Shown here piece after piece: positions 1 to 9,029 of a DNA stretch of 44,323 bases; the first letter of the stretch is position 1; each line of letters begins with the position of its first letter. The position numbers and the translations under genes were made by a program. The stretch comes from a virus. The notes below the pieces were generated by a model. The model was not told where the DNA came from, searched no databases, and saw only the letters and a list, made by a program, of their open reading frames with translations. Location: IMG/VR virus record IMGVR_UViG_3300042868_003025, positions 1 through 44,323 of that record, one strand, 5' to 3'.

Positions 1-120
1 TCAATGTGGTCCCGTGTCGCAGACACCGACGCCTACGAAGCTCGCATCTACCAGTACTCACAGCTTGGTACCTACCGCAGAAACGCACACGCGGTACTAT
101 CAAACATCACTGAGAAGTAA
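1..120 (+). CDS. Major capsid protein, C-terminal fragment (partial, cut by window start)
   Basis: The first 39 codons are open from base 1 and end at TAA 118-120. They are identical, base for base, to the last 120 bases of the complete capsid gene at 42209-43441. This is therefore the 3' end of the major capsid protein gene seen through a circular or terminally redundant sequence. The reading frame enters from outside the window, so there is no start codon here. A strong terminator follows at 135-178. Confidence 0.9.
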   Translation, partial: SMWSRVADTDAYEARIYQYSQLGTYRRNAHAVLSNITEK

Positions 121-134
121 GAAGCGACTAATCG

Positions 135-178
135 CCCGTAGGGATCAGGCCCCCGTCTCACCTGATCCCTACGGGTTT
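135..178 (+). terminator. Rho-independent terminator after capsid gene (first copy)
   Basis: A perfect 15-bp stem (135-149 with 161-175, CCCGTAGGGATCAGG and its complement) encloses an 11-nt loop and is followed by TTT. The same stem and loop are kept at 43456-43500 although flanking bases differ there. It separates capsid transcription from the next structural genes. Confidence 0.85.
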
Positions 179-194
179 CAACATAGGAGACAAG

Positions 195-617
195 ATGTCA
201 TACATAGAATTCGATAAAATCGATGGACTTTATTCAACTGATCACCGCAGAGTTGCGGAAGTAATCAAGGACCTATTCCCAACAGTAAGGCTTATAAAGG
301 TTGACTCTCTCCACCCAACCTACAATCCTGAAATGCCTTTCGCGCTTGTTGACGAGCCGCACATGCTACCCCCTTACGTAATCAGATACATGAAACCATC
401 TGAGGTTGACCAAAGACTTGTTGCCTGGCTAGTTGAAAACAACATGCACGACGCTAACTCAAAGGTTAACAGACTAAAGATTTTAGAAATGGCAGAAGCT
501 GCCATGAAGGCCAAGCGTGAGCTAGAATGGATGGGGGAAAAGAAAGATATGATGAAGTCGATCATGAAGTCCAAGAAGCACGAATACCGTCACAACGGGA
601 AGGTTATAAACAGATAA
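195..617 (+). CDS. Hypothetical virion-module protein, 140 aa
   Basis: I do not recognise the family. It lies between the capsid and the head-tail adaptor, so a small head or connector role is inferred from position only. The start is supported by GGAG at 186-189, five bases before the ATG. The C-terminal third is strongly charged (KRELEW, EKKDMMKSIMKSKKHEYRH) and probably helical; the N-terminal half is mixed and globular. Its stop overlaps the next start by one base (TAATG), indicating translational coupling. A second allele at 43516-43938 differs at about 12 of 140 residues. Confidence 0.75.
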   Translation: MSYIEFDKIDGLYSTDHRRVAEVIKDLFPTVRLIKVDSLHPTYNPEMPFALVDEPHMLPPYVIRYMKPSEVDQRLVAWLVENNMHDANSKVNRLKILEMAEAAMKAKRELEWMGEKKDMMKSIMKSKKHEYRHNGKVINR

Positions 618-1288
618 TGCCAGCAGAAACGTTTACCAGAACAACTCAAGATGTAGCAGACCGAGTAAAGGTTTCTTTTGGCGACACTTCTGGATCTCAG
701 ATCACCGACACCATGATAGTTAGATGGATTAATGACGGACAGCAAGAGATTGTAAACAACAACGCAATTCTTAAAGACACTAAATACGCAAACATTGTGG
801 CTGAGCAATCTGACTACACTTTCCCTAATGATAGGGTTCAGTACATTGAGGCTCTTTACGTAGATGGCAGGCCTATAAAGAACGCAACACCACAAGAGTT
901 TAGGGACTTTATATTGAAAGAAGACCCTGAGCTTATAGCTAGAGCAGACATCCCCTTGGTTTGGCAAGAGCGTGCTGGCATAATTACTTTTTACCCGACC
1001 CCACAAAAGAGCTTTGCAAATGGTCTAAAAATGGAGTACGTAAAGCAGCCAGTTTCAATCTCAAGTATTAATAGCTCAACCCTACTCAGCATCCCGGACA
1101 GGTACCTAAATGAATTAGTTTCCTACGTGATGGCACAGGCCCTAGAGATGGACGAAAACTACAACGCAGCTCAGCTTAAGAGGGGTGAGTTTAGAGAAGG
1201 GCTGGACCGTCAATACTTAAGAGAAAACACTTCTCAAATCTCAAAGTACCCACAAGTCCTAGCAGATCCGGACGATTACCTTGTCTGA
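617..1288 (+). CDS. Head-tail adaptor-like protein (223 aa)
   Basis: The N-terminal pattern IVRWINDGQQEIV (about residues 34-46) is typical of phage adaptor proteins that sit under the portal ring, as in the SU10-type or gp4-like adaptor group; this is recognition by eye. I chose ATG 617 because it overlaps the previous stop (TAATG). The upstream in-frame ATG at 527 lies inside the preceding gene. The rest is consistent with a small mixed domain ending in a helical region (SYVMAQALEMDENY). Position after capsid and before a long beta-rich protein fits a connector. Function is inferred from motif and order. Confidence 0.7.
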   Translation: MPAETFTRTTQDVADRVKVSFGDTSGSQITDTMIVRWINDGQQEIVNNNAILKDTKYANIVAEQSDYTFPNDRVQYIEALYVDGRPIKNATPQEFRDFILKEDPELIARADIPLVWQERAGIITFYPTPQKSFANGLKMEYVKQPVSISSINSSTLLSIPDRYLNELVSYVMAQALEMDENYNAAQLKRGEFREGLDRQYLRENTSQISKYPQVLADPDDYLV

Positions 1289-2846
1289 TTTAATTCGTGA
1301 GCGATCTTTAGACCTAAACGATTTTTCTGGTGGTTTAAATAATTTCTGGGACGCATCCTCTATTTCAGAGAACGAAGTTCCTGCGCTTTTAAACATGGAG
1401 TTTTCACCTAACGGTGCTTTGACCTCTAGACCTCCGATTGTAGATTCAGGACTCGACTCTCCTGTTGAGGGAGAGTATGTTGACATTATTGGCTTCTATA
1501 TGCCAGCTGGTGGGCGTCGCTACATTGTTGCCGTCTCGGATTCAAAGACCTGGGTAAAAGACACAGACACCGATACTGACTGGATCGAAGTTTGGGCCAG
1601 CAGGGCTACTAGCTTTGTCCAGTACGACGACGAGGCTGTATTTTCTAAAGCTACTACTGGCGGACGCCGCTGGACAGCCGAGGATGGTGGCGAAAACATT
1701 GCAACAATGCCAGCCCTAGACGGCCTACTAGTTTTTAGAGATCGTTTTTTCGGGTTTGGTGTGCCTGACACTGACGGTCAAACAAAGCTTTATTTCAGCG
1801 ATATCATTACTCTTGCCGAGCCTGAGGGTGTTTGGACTTGGAACGTTGACTCTGTAATAAACATAGGACGCGGAGACGGACAGCGAATTACTGGAATGAT
1901 CGCTGACTACAGTAAGATAATTATCTTTAAGAGCAACTCTACTTACTCGCTAACCTATTCAGCGTTAGTTGAAGAGGGTACCGTTTCATTGATTCAACAG
2001 GGAATTGGTGCCGAAAACAAAGAGTGTATAGCTAGCTACCAAAATGGGTACCTAGTGCTTCACGATCAGACTTTGTACAAGTTTATGAATGACAACTTTT
2101 CCCCGCTTAACGCTCAGAAAGTTTCATTTCAAGTGGTTGAAAAAGCTCCGCCCTGGAAGAAGTCTTTTGTTGTTTCTACCCTCGGAGATCGCGCTACTGT
2201 GTGGTTCTCAGGAAACTTCTACACTTTAAACTTAGTAACAGGAACGTGGAGTAACTGGCAATCAGAATATTCTGATCTTGCTAAGTTGGTGCAAAGACCA
2301 AGATTTGCAGATGAAATAGAGCAATACGAACTTGCCTACGGCATTAGCGGCTCGGACGAAGCAAGTAAGCATCGCATTTACACGGTTGAGGACAGGCCTA
2401 TATCTTCATTTGGATCTGAGAGTTTTACTTGCTTTATGCGAACAAAAATTTACGATCTTGGAACTCCTGCCGAATGGAAAAGACTGTACTGGTGGGCGCT
2501 GGATCTATCAGCAAAGGGTCCCGTAACAGCAAAGGCTTATATTGTTTCACTTACAAGCCTTATAGCTACGTACGATCTTATGAGTCAAACTACTTGGGAC
2601 GCCATAAGCATTAACACTTGGGATAGACCTCTTGACGGGGACGCTGTAGTTAGCACCGATAGAGAGATTATCTCAGGAGTACCGCAAAGAGCCCTGATAA
2701 AGATGGACGAGTCGCTGCGCTTCAGGAGAATCTATTTTGAGGTATACTTAGAGTGCGAAGGTACGGCGGAAACGGCTCCAGCGCAGATATTTAGCATAAA
2801 CCCGATGGTAGGAATAAAGGCAAAAATGAGAAGCGGAGTCAACTAA
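1281..2846 (+). CDS. Nozzle-like / tail accessory beta-rich protein (521 aa)
   Basis: It starts at TTG 1281, overlapping the adaptor gene by eight bases. The N-terminus has LNDFSGGLNNFWDAS and later EFSPNGALTSRPP, a pattern common in short-tailed phage nozzle or gp10/stabilisation-like proteins, where the polypeptide wraps into a beta propeller below the portal. The middle is rich in beta-strand patterns with aromatic and glycine turns, and no coiled coil is visible. Length and position after the adaptor support a tail nozzle or hub. No direct homology test was possible, so the function call is moderate. Confidence 0.6.
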   Translation: MSDLIRERSLDLNDFSGGLNNFWDASSISENEVPALLNMEFSPNGALTSRPPIVDSGLDSPVEGEYVDIIGFYMPAGGRRYIVAVSDSKTWVKDTDTDTDWIEVWASRATSFVQYDDEAVFSKATTGGRRWTAEDGGENIATMPALDGLLVFRDRFFGFGVPDTDGQTKLYFSDIITLAEPEGVWTWNVDSVINIGRGDGQRITGMIADYSKIIIFKSNSTYSLTYSALVEEGTVSLIQQGIGAENKECIASYQNGYLVLHDQTLYKFMNDNFSPLNAQKVSFQVVEKAPPWKKSFVVSTLGDRATVWFSGNFYTLNLVTGTWSNWQSEYSDLAKLVQRPRFADEIEQYELAYGISGSDEASKHRIYTVEDRPISSFGSESFTCFMRTKIYDLGTPAEWKRLYWWALDLSAKGPVTAKAYIVSLTSLIATYDLMSQTTWDAISINTWDRPLDGDAVVSTDREIISGVPQRALIKMDESLRFRRIYFEVYLECEGTAETAPAQIFSINPMVGIKAKMRSGVN

Positions 2847-3064
2847 TGGCTAAGATTTTCGGTGCCCCAGACTTTAACCCTTTTGCCGCTGGTGCAAAAG
2901 TCTACGGTGGAGGTCGCTACAACCCTACTATGGGTCCAGTTGACAAAACTGGCTATGCAGAACGCGACAAGAAACTAAAAGTAAAGAGAAACGCAGTACA
3001 GGCAAAGCTTAAGGCGCAGTCAAAAGGCGCTTACGCAAGTTCAGATTCGATGAGGTTTAACTAA
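2846..3064 (+). CDS. Small basic hypothetical protein (72 aa)
   Basis: Not recognised. The first half is glycine and proline rich (FGAPDFNPFAAGAKVYGGGRY) and the second half is lysine rich (DKKLKVKRNAVQAKLKAQ). The ATG overlaps the preceding stop by one base, and its own stop overlaps the next ATG in the same TAATG manner, so it belongs to a tightly coupled virion operon. A minor virion component is likely from position only. Confidence 0.65.
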   Translation: MAKIFGAPDFNPFAAGAKVYGGGRYNPTMGPVDKTGYAERDKKLKVKRNAVQAKLKAQSKGAYASSDSMRFN

Positions 3065-3618
3065 TGGCAGCGCAATTCGATCCAGCAAAAGCGGAAAAAG
3101 ACGCCACATACCAGTACATGCTAAACCAGTCTTTGGGCGACTTTAGACAAAGGGGTGTAAACGAAAGGGAGAGGCTTTCTAATCTTTACACTAACATTTA
3201 CGGCGACACTGGTCAGCTAAAAACTTTCGACACTTCTGCTCAGCAAAACCAAAGAAGACTAGCTGCTGAAATGGCTGCTAAAGGAACCCTAAGAAGCGGT
3301 GCTTACGCTGGTGGTCAAAGAGGCTTGGGAACTTTGCAGCAAAAAGAACAAGCAGCTCAACGTACGGGCATCGAAAGAGGCTACACGGATCAGACATCCC
3401 CTCAGGCTCTTTTTGAATTAGGTCTAGCAAGAGGTAATGATAACAAGGTTCGTGAATTAGTTCAGGGCGAAGAGCTAACTTACAAGGACGCTACTACGGG
3501 AGAAAACAAGACGGTGAAATACGACTGGACCAACACCACTGCAGGTAGGGCTGCAAAGCAAGCTGCTTTACAGCAGTGGATGCAAAGACAACTAGCTGGC
3601 GTAACGAGTGTGATTTAA
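3064..3618 (+). CDS. Hypothetical virion protein, Gln/Ala-rich (184 aa)
   Basis: Not recognised. It is rich in Q, A, R and G and mostly predicted helical (AQQNQRRLAAEMAAKGTLRSG), ending in a tail of ALQQWMQRQLAGVTSVI. Such composition is common in internal or ejection proteins of short-tailed phages. It is translationally coupled to the 72-aa gene upstream, and two bases separate its stop from the next start. Virion role is inferred from operon position. Confidence 0.65.
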   Translation: MAAQFDPAKAEKDATYQYMLNQSLGDFRQRGVNERERLSNLYTNIYGDTGQLKTFDTSAQQNQRRLAAEMAAKGTLRSGAYAGGQRGLGTLQQKEQAAQRTGIERGYTDQTSPQALFELGLARGNDNKVRELVQGEELTYKDATTGENKTVKYDWTNTTAGRAAKQAALQQWMQRQLAGVTSVI

Positions 3619-3619
3619 T

Positions 3620-4912
3620 ATGGCTGAATGGTGGAACGATCCTAACGCGCAGGGTATTACTAAAACTGGGCAGGATCTATTTAACTTTGGTGTCGGCGCA
3701 TTGGGTGCTTTCAGAGGTTTTACGGGGGGACTAGCAGGAATAGTTGGACAACCAATCGATTGGATTACTTCACAAAAACCAAGGCCAATTAACTTTGGCC
3801 CAGCGTTTTCCGGTGGAGCAAAAAGCGTAGGTCCAACCCTAGGCCCAGATGGTAAGCCTATTATTCCTGTATCTCCTACTAATGGTCCCAACCGCGGCGG
3901 TAATAAAACTCCTCCACTAAGCCCCTTAGAGCAATTGCAATACGACATGGCAATGGCAATGACACAAGCAAACAGCCCGGGTCAAGGAGTAAACCTATCT
4001 GGTTACAACAATGCTCTACGAGAGCTTGAGTCCGAAAAAAGTCGTATAAACGATCGCTACAAAAAGTTCTCTGGTCAAATATCTGACATCTACGGAACAT
4101 TAACTGGAATTACTCAGGCTGATATTGCAAACATTGCGCCTACGGGTGCATCTTTAAGAACGGGTCTTTCTGCTCAAGAAGCAGAGCGAGCTGCAGCTAC
4201 GCGTGCTACAGAAGAAGCTAGGCGTGCAGCTGCAACCCAAGCTCGTCAAGAGTTGGGATTAGAAGAAATTGCTGGTGAATACGCTGGCGGTGACGTAGTT
4301 ACAGATCAGTCAGAAGGTATAGTGTCTGACTCAGAGGCAGTAAGAAGCGCTGCTGAAAACACTTTACTGGCAAATGAAGCAATCGCTCAACAATCAGGGC
4401 AAAACCGGATTACCGGTTATGGTTTACAGCAAGAAGAGTCTTCTAAGCAGCTGCAAAAATCTCTTGAAGACGCTTTGGCTGCAATTAGAGCAGAACAGGC
4501 TCAAATTGAAATGGCAAGATCTCAGGCAGCTAGTCAGGCTCGTGGAGGCGGACCCGACTGGGCTACTAGGGCGGCAGGGTTGCAAATGCTTCAAGGATTG
4601 GGAGCGCCACCTCAGGCAAACGATTACATTGGGCAGTGGTTACAAAACAACCCAACAGCAGCACCTCTTGCTGCTCCTGCACTAAACAGCTTTAACGCGT
4701 ATATACAAGCAAACTATGACAAGCTTTTTAACGAAAGCGGCGCAAAAAAAGTAGACCCAAATCTCGCTCTTCAGCGTTTTAGGCAAGTTGCCTCTCCAGC
4801 TGATCTTCAAGCGCTAGGTGACGCTAATATTAGCCTATTTTTAGCTGGATACTATAACAGTTTAGGGCAAACACCAAGTAATCCTTTTGGACCTCCTCCC
4901 GGCGCTAGATAG
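3620..4912 (+). CDS. Internal virion-type protein, coiled-coil rich (430 aa)
   Basis: Not assigned to a named family. The N-terminal 60 residues contain a hydrophobic glycine-rich stretch (FGVGALGAFRGFTGGLAGIVG), then a proline-rich linker (to about residue 100), then a long alanine/glutamine/glutamate helical region (about 125-310) with a probable coiled coil, and a proline-rich C-terminus. A hydrophobic N-terminus plus long helices is what ejected inner-core proteins look like. It precedes two giant proteins that share this character. Role inferred from composition and order. Confidence 0.65.
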   Translation: MAEWWNDPNAQGITKTGQDLFNFGVGALGAFRGFTGGLAGIVGQPIDWITSQKPRPINFGPAFSGGAKSVGPTLGPDGKPIIPVSPTNGPNRGGNKTPPLSPLEQLQYDMAMAMTQANSPGQGVNLSGYNNALRELESEKSRINDRYKKFSGQISDIYGTLTGITQADIANIAPTGASLRTGLSAQEAERAAATRATEEARRAAATQARQELGLEEIAGEYAGGDVVTDQSEGIVSDSEAVRSAAENTLLANEAIAQQSGQNRITGYGLQQEESSKQLQKSLEDALAAIRAEQAQIEMARSQAASQARGGGPDWATRAAGLQMLQGLGAPPQANDYIGQWLQNNPTAAPLAAPALNSFNAYIQANYDKLFNESGAKKVDPNLALQRFRQVASPADLQALGDANISLFLAGYYNSLGQTPSNPFGPPPGAR

Positions 4913-4949
4913 TTAAGGAATACCTATCATTTATTGATAGACTAATTAC
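4913..4949 (+). promoter_or_regulatory. Leader with hairpin between distant SD and start of giant gene
   Basis: AAGGAA (4915-4920) is 29 bases from the ATG at 4950, too far for normal initiation. Between them lies a small hairpin, CTATCA 4924-4929 pairing with TGATAG 4935-4940. Folding it would bring the purine box to about 12 bases from the start. No other good ribosome site is visible. Confidence 0.35.
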
Positions 4950-7900
4950 ATGGCCACAGATCCTAAATTCGACGCGATATATGAGCAGATAGCTCGTCGC
5001 GCTGCCACAGGAAATCGAAACAAGTTTGACACCTCAGCCCTCCTAGCGCAGTATGGCAGTGGGACCACCACAGGTTTCTCAGGCCCCACCGAGTCGCCAA
5101 AAAATGGCTGGAGCCTTGGACAGGGTATAATTGACTTTCTTTCAACCGGATCTTATTTCACCGCAGGTGTTGGAAAACAGATCGGAGAAGGCGTAAGTGC
5201 TCTAGGCCGTGGTGATGTTCTTGGTGGTGTTGCAAGACTTAACCCAATTGGATTGGCTGCTGGTGGTGTAGTCGAAGGTGTTAACAAAAAACGATCTTGG
5301 TCAGAAAACCTATTAGAGCTTGGCGCGGATCAAGGTACAGCATCTGCCGCAGGTCTTGCGCTTGATATTGCAGTAGACCCTCTTTGGCTTATCCCGGGTG
5401 GTGGTATAGCTGCAGGTATAAAAGGAACTGCTCGAGGACTTCAGGCTGTTAGTGGTGCTAATAAAGCTGGCGTAAAGTTTTCGGCTGAAACTTTTAAGCA
5501 AGCTGGCGAAAGACTTGCTAAAGACACTGAGTTTGCAGCTTTTGGTGACAAGCAGATTCCGCTTGTCACAAGCAAGGATGCTGCAGAAAGACTCTCCCCA
5601 CTGAGAGATGTTGGAACAGAAGCTGGCAGACTTACTGGAAGTACAGCAGATCTTTATCAGCAGGGCACTGGTAAAATTTCTTACTTTAGTGGCGCTGGTT
5701 TGTCTAACCTTTACCAAGGTGTAAAGCAAGCCAATATTGAAAACTACGCTGAATGGGCTGCACTTAGAAGGGTCCGCAAGGCTGACAAGGCTACAAGAAA
5801 AGAAGATCCAGTAAAGATCGCAAAGTTCCAGCAAAAGTATGGAATTAATCCAGCTGCACTTATCCCAACAGCGCCTAAGGTTATTGACGAGGTAGCGTCA
5901 AACGCTGCGCGAGCTGCAGATTCCCCTGATCTAGTTAACGACATCCCAAACCCTGCAGCAGAAGCAGCGGAAACAATTGACAAGTCTATTGACGTACAGA
6001 AGAACACGAAAGTTCTTGATGATATAGATAAGGACGCTAATGCTGTAAATGAAGTGGCCGGCAAGATTCTTGATGATGTTGGTGCTGTTGACAAGTCTAT
6101 AAACCTTGTAGCTCGTGAAAACCTAGGGGCAGCCAGGGATGGTTACATAACTTCTAGAAAGCTACCGGCTGCAGCAGTTGATGCCAAGGCACTTGCTTCG
6201 GTTAAGGCATCCCCGTCTGCCGGAAAGATTGCAGACGAGTATGACAAGCTAATTAGCAATCCTAAGGATCCAAGAGTTATTGCTGCTTATGCAAAATTGT
6301 CTGAAGAAGTTGCAGATCAGTTTAAGTACTTAACAGAAGAGCTTGGCGTAAAGGTTGAGTTTACAGATGCCGATCCATACATAAAGCGAAATGCTGATGA
6401 CACTCCAGTATTGAACAAAGACGGCGACACTATTCCTGACTCAAAGGCCATGATGGAAGATGTGCTGCAAAATAAAACCTTGAAAGTCTTTAAGACTGCA
6501 GATGAGCAAGTTCACCCTATTCTTACAAAAGAAATAAACGATCAATTCAGGGCGGTGCATGACTTCTTTGGGCACGCTGCTTCCGGTCGTGGATTCCTAG
6601 CTGATGGAGAAGAAGCTGCCTGGGTTTCTCATTCTGTAATGTTCTCTCCGCTAGCTCGTCGCGCAATGACTACAGAAACTCGTGGTCAGAACTCATGGGT
6701 AAATAAATACGCAACCCCTGAAAAGAAATTTGCTGATCAAAAAGCTGGGCTACTTCCTGATGAGTACGTACTGCTTCCTTCTGAATATTCTGCTGTTGAA
6801 AATGTTGTATTAGCCACAAACAGCCTGATCGGTAGAACAGCATTCGTTCTTAACAGCGTAGCCGATCTTGTAGTTGACGAACTTAGTACTGTAATCCAGC
6901 AGGGTCGCGGACTTCAGTACACAAAGGAGAGCTTTGCCTCAATTCAAAAGTCTCTTGAAAAGGTAACGGAAAGTAGCTTTGTCCGCCCAGGGACTAAAGA
7001 GCACAAAGTTGTAGTTAGCACCCTTGAGTCTGTGCTAAAGAGAATTGACGGAAATCAGCGACTAGGCAGCACTGCAGAAGATCTAATCAAACTTATCTCT
7101 AATCTGCCTGCAGAGAGCGCTAACGCCCTTTCCAAGGTCCTAAATACACCTACCGACGCCACCGATCTAATAAGCCGTGCAGCAGCCTCTGAGGGCCGTA
7201 CAATGGCACCTCCTAAGCCGTTTAAGCCTACAACTTGGTCTGGTCCACAGGGTAAATACGGTAAGCCAGCATTTACCATGAAGCAACTAGAAACTTACTT
7301 CCCAGATGACCCAATCTTTAGAGATCCTAAAACTCTAGATCTAGCCATGGGTGTCACACCACCTGCCAAGGCTGGCGTAAGAGCAGCCAAGGGCGAAACA
7401 AAAGAGCAGGCTCTTCTTCGTCGCCAGAGCAGAATTTGGGAAGACTTCAGAAGTCGCAACACTGACAGACTTAACAGCGTTACTGAGTCTGAGAGAACCG
7501 CATGGAAAACGGAAAACAGCATTCCGGCCTCAGATCTCTCAGTTCCTGGTGGTAGAGGAACAGTTGGCGCAGGAGCAATGCCACTTAACCTGCCTAAGCA
7601 AATCTTTAGATCTAAAGATGGTCGCGTAATAACCACACTCGCTGAAGTAATTGAAAACATTAGCGCAATGATCATCCGTGAACCTATTCGAATGGTTCGT
7701 GGTACGGGTGGTTTAGAAACTGCGATTAGCTCTCAAATTCAAAAGAGAGTTCCTGTCACTAGAAAGAAAGTAGACGAAGAAGGTAATGTCTACAGCTTCG
7801 AAGAAGGAATGTTCCCTGAAGACGAGATCATAGAGTTTGCAACAACCAGGGTAAGAGGTGCAAAGTTTGATGTGGTCGGAGCAGACAACTTGCCGATCGA

Positions 7901-9029
7901 GGGATGGTTGCGGGACGTCAGGGCCGGTAGAGGATTACCTGCAGGCTCAAAACTAATTCCTAGCATTGATGAAGCTGGCGTACCAAACGCACAAGCACAG
8001 CAACTTATTGTCAGGCTAAAAGAACTAGACAAGGCCGGCAGGCCTATGCCACAGATCGACAGGATGCAGCCAGTCGTAAGAGAATGGATAGTTGACAAGC
8101 TTAAGGCTGCCAGAGCAGCTGTTGCTAACTCTAACATTCGTATAGCAAGGCCGATCAACACAATGGACGAACAAACGATCGCAATTGCAGCAAGAAAACT
8201 AATGGACGAAAATCCAGCAGTAAAGAGCTTTTCGGATGCAAAGCTGTTTGTTTCTGGCTTTGAAGACGCCATGAAAATGCTAAGTACTAAGCCAAAAACT
8301 CAGATCTTTGTTAACCGTGATGACCTCCTTCCTACACGTGGTGCGCTACAGCCTAAGGTTGAAAGAACTTTTGCCGGAACAGTAAAGCCTGGTGGCGAAG
8401 TACAGCCAATGGAGCTAGACCTAGGCGGCATGAAATGGAGCAACGAAGATGCTACTTTGCTTACTGAAAGCGGCAAGCAGTACACCGGTAGAGCACCAGC
8501 AAAAGGTGCTGCTAGAGATAAGCTAAACAGGACTTACGAATCGCAGCTTGCTGCAAAGGGTAAAGAAAAACTGGCGTCCGTTGTTAACGCAATGAGGGCC
8601 ATAGATGTTGTTGCCGGCGCTATTACCGCAGGTCAATTAAAAGCCTCTCCTGAGCAAGCTCAGCTCTTTAGTGGCATATTAAGACAGTTAAACATAAACA
8701 CAGCTCCAGACGCTACACCTCAGCAGATTTTTGAGATGTTCAGCAAGAACGCCAGCCTCGGGTTCAAGGATCTTATTCAGGGCATTGAGGCAGCTGCTAA
8801 AAAAGAAGCAGTTATGTATCAAACCCAGAAGATGTTTACTATGTCTGTTCAGGAAAACAAGGCTATTTTAGAGGCTTTAGAAAAGACGGATCCGGGCGAG
8901 CTTCAGCGTAAGGTGATAAGATTAACGGAAGATGCTGTGGAGCAGGTAAATAACGCATGTAGGACTAGGTACGGAACCCTGGCTTCAGACGCTACAGAGT
9001 TTTTAGAAAGAACGGTTAGAGGAGAATAA
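4950..9029 (+). CDS. Giant internal virion / ejection-type protein with HDFFGH domain (1359 aa)
   Basis: Residues about 40-160 are hydrophobic and glycine rich (LSTGSYFTAGVGKQIGEG, VDPLWLIPGGGIAAGIKG), suggesting membrane activity. Residues about 425-600 form a recognisable conserved block: HDFFGHAASGRGF (H at 537), GEEAAWVSH, and MTTETRGQNSWVN (from 573). I know this block from large proteins of many marine and actinobacterial phages and from polyvalent-type proteins; its activity is unknown to me. The His, Asp and Glu spacing looks enzyme-like. The remainder is helical with charged stretches. It is coupled to the following giant gene by TAATG overlap. Ejection into the host is inferred. Confidence 0.7.
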   Translation: MATDPKFDAIYEQIARRAATGNRNKFDTSALLAQYGSGTTTGFSGPTESPKNGWSLGQGIIDFLSTGSYFTAGVGKQIGEGVSALGRGDVLGGVARLNPIGLAAGGVVEGVNKKRSWSENLLELGADQGTASAAGLALDIAVDPLWLIPGGGIAAGIKGTARGLQAVSGANKAGVKFSAETFKQAGERLAKDTEFAAFGDKQIPLVTSKDAAERLSPLRDVGTEAGRLTGSTADLYQQGTGKISYFSGAGLSNLYQGVKQANIENYAEWAALRRVRKADKATRKEDPVKIAKFQQKYGINPAALIPTAPKVIDEVASNAARAADSPDLVNDIPNPAAEAAETIDKSIDVQKNTKVLDDIDKDANAVNEVAGKILDDVGAVDKSINLVARENLGAARDGYITSRKLPAAAVDAKALASVKASPSAGKIADEYDKLISNPKDPRVIAAYAKLSEEVADQFKYLTEELGVKVEFTDADPYIKRNADDTPVLNKDGDTIPDSKAMMEDVLQNKTLKVFKTADEQVHPILTKEINDQFRAVHDFFGHAASGRGFLADGEEAAWVSHSVMFSPLARRAMTTETRGQNSWVNKYATPEKKFADQKAGLLPDEYVLLPSEYSAVENVVLATNSLIGRTAFVLNSVADLVVDELSTVIQQGRGLQYTKESFASIQKSLEKVTESSFVRPGTKEHKVVVSTLESVLKRIDGNQRLGSTAEDLIKLISNLPAESANALSKVLNTPTDATDLISRAAASEGRTMAPPKPFKPTTWSGPQGKYGKPAFTMKQLETYFPDDPIFRDPKTLDLAMGVTPPAKAGVRAAKGETKEQALLRRQSRIWEDFRSRNTDRLNSVTESERTAWKTENSIPASDLSVPGGRGTVGAGAMPLNLPKQIFRSKDGRVITTLAEVIENISAMIIREPIRMVRGTGGLETAISSQIQKRVPVTRKKVDEEGNVYSFEEGMFPEDEIIEFATTRVRGAKFDVVGADNLPIEGWLRDVRAGRGLPAGSKLIPSIDEAGVPNAQAQQLIVRLKELDKAGRPMPQIDRMQPVVREWIVDKLKAARAAVANSNIRIARPINTMDEQTIAIAARKLMDENPAVKSFSDAKLFVSGFEDAMKMLSTKPKTQIFVNRDDLLPTRGALQPKVERTFAGTVKPGGEVQPMELDLGGMKWSNEDATLLTESGKQYTGRAPAKGAARDKLNRTYESQLAAKGKEKLASVVNAMRAIDVVAGAITAGQLKASPEQAQLFSGILRQLNINTAPDATPQQIFEMFSKNASLGFKDLIQGIEAAAKKEAVMYQTQKMFTMSVQENKAILEALEKTDPGELQRKVIRLTEDAVEQVNNACRTRYGTLASDATEFLERTVRGE

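Noticed and set aside
527-617. Upstream start for the adaptor gene
   Set aside because: ATG 527 lies inside the 140-aa gene and lacks a ribosome site; the TAATG overlap at 617 and the same arrangement at 43938 support the shorter form.
5313-6094. Antisense open frames under the giant ejection gene
   Set aside because: Ser/Cys-rich shadow frames without ribosome sites, opposite a clearly coding gene.
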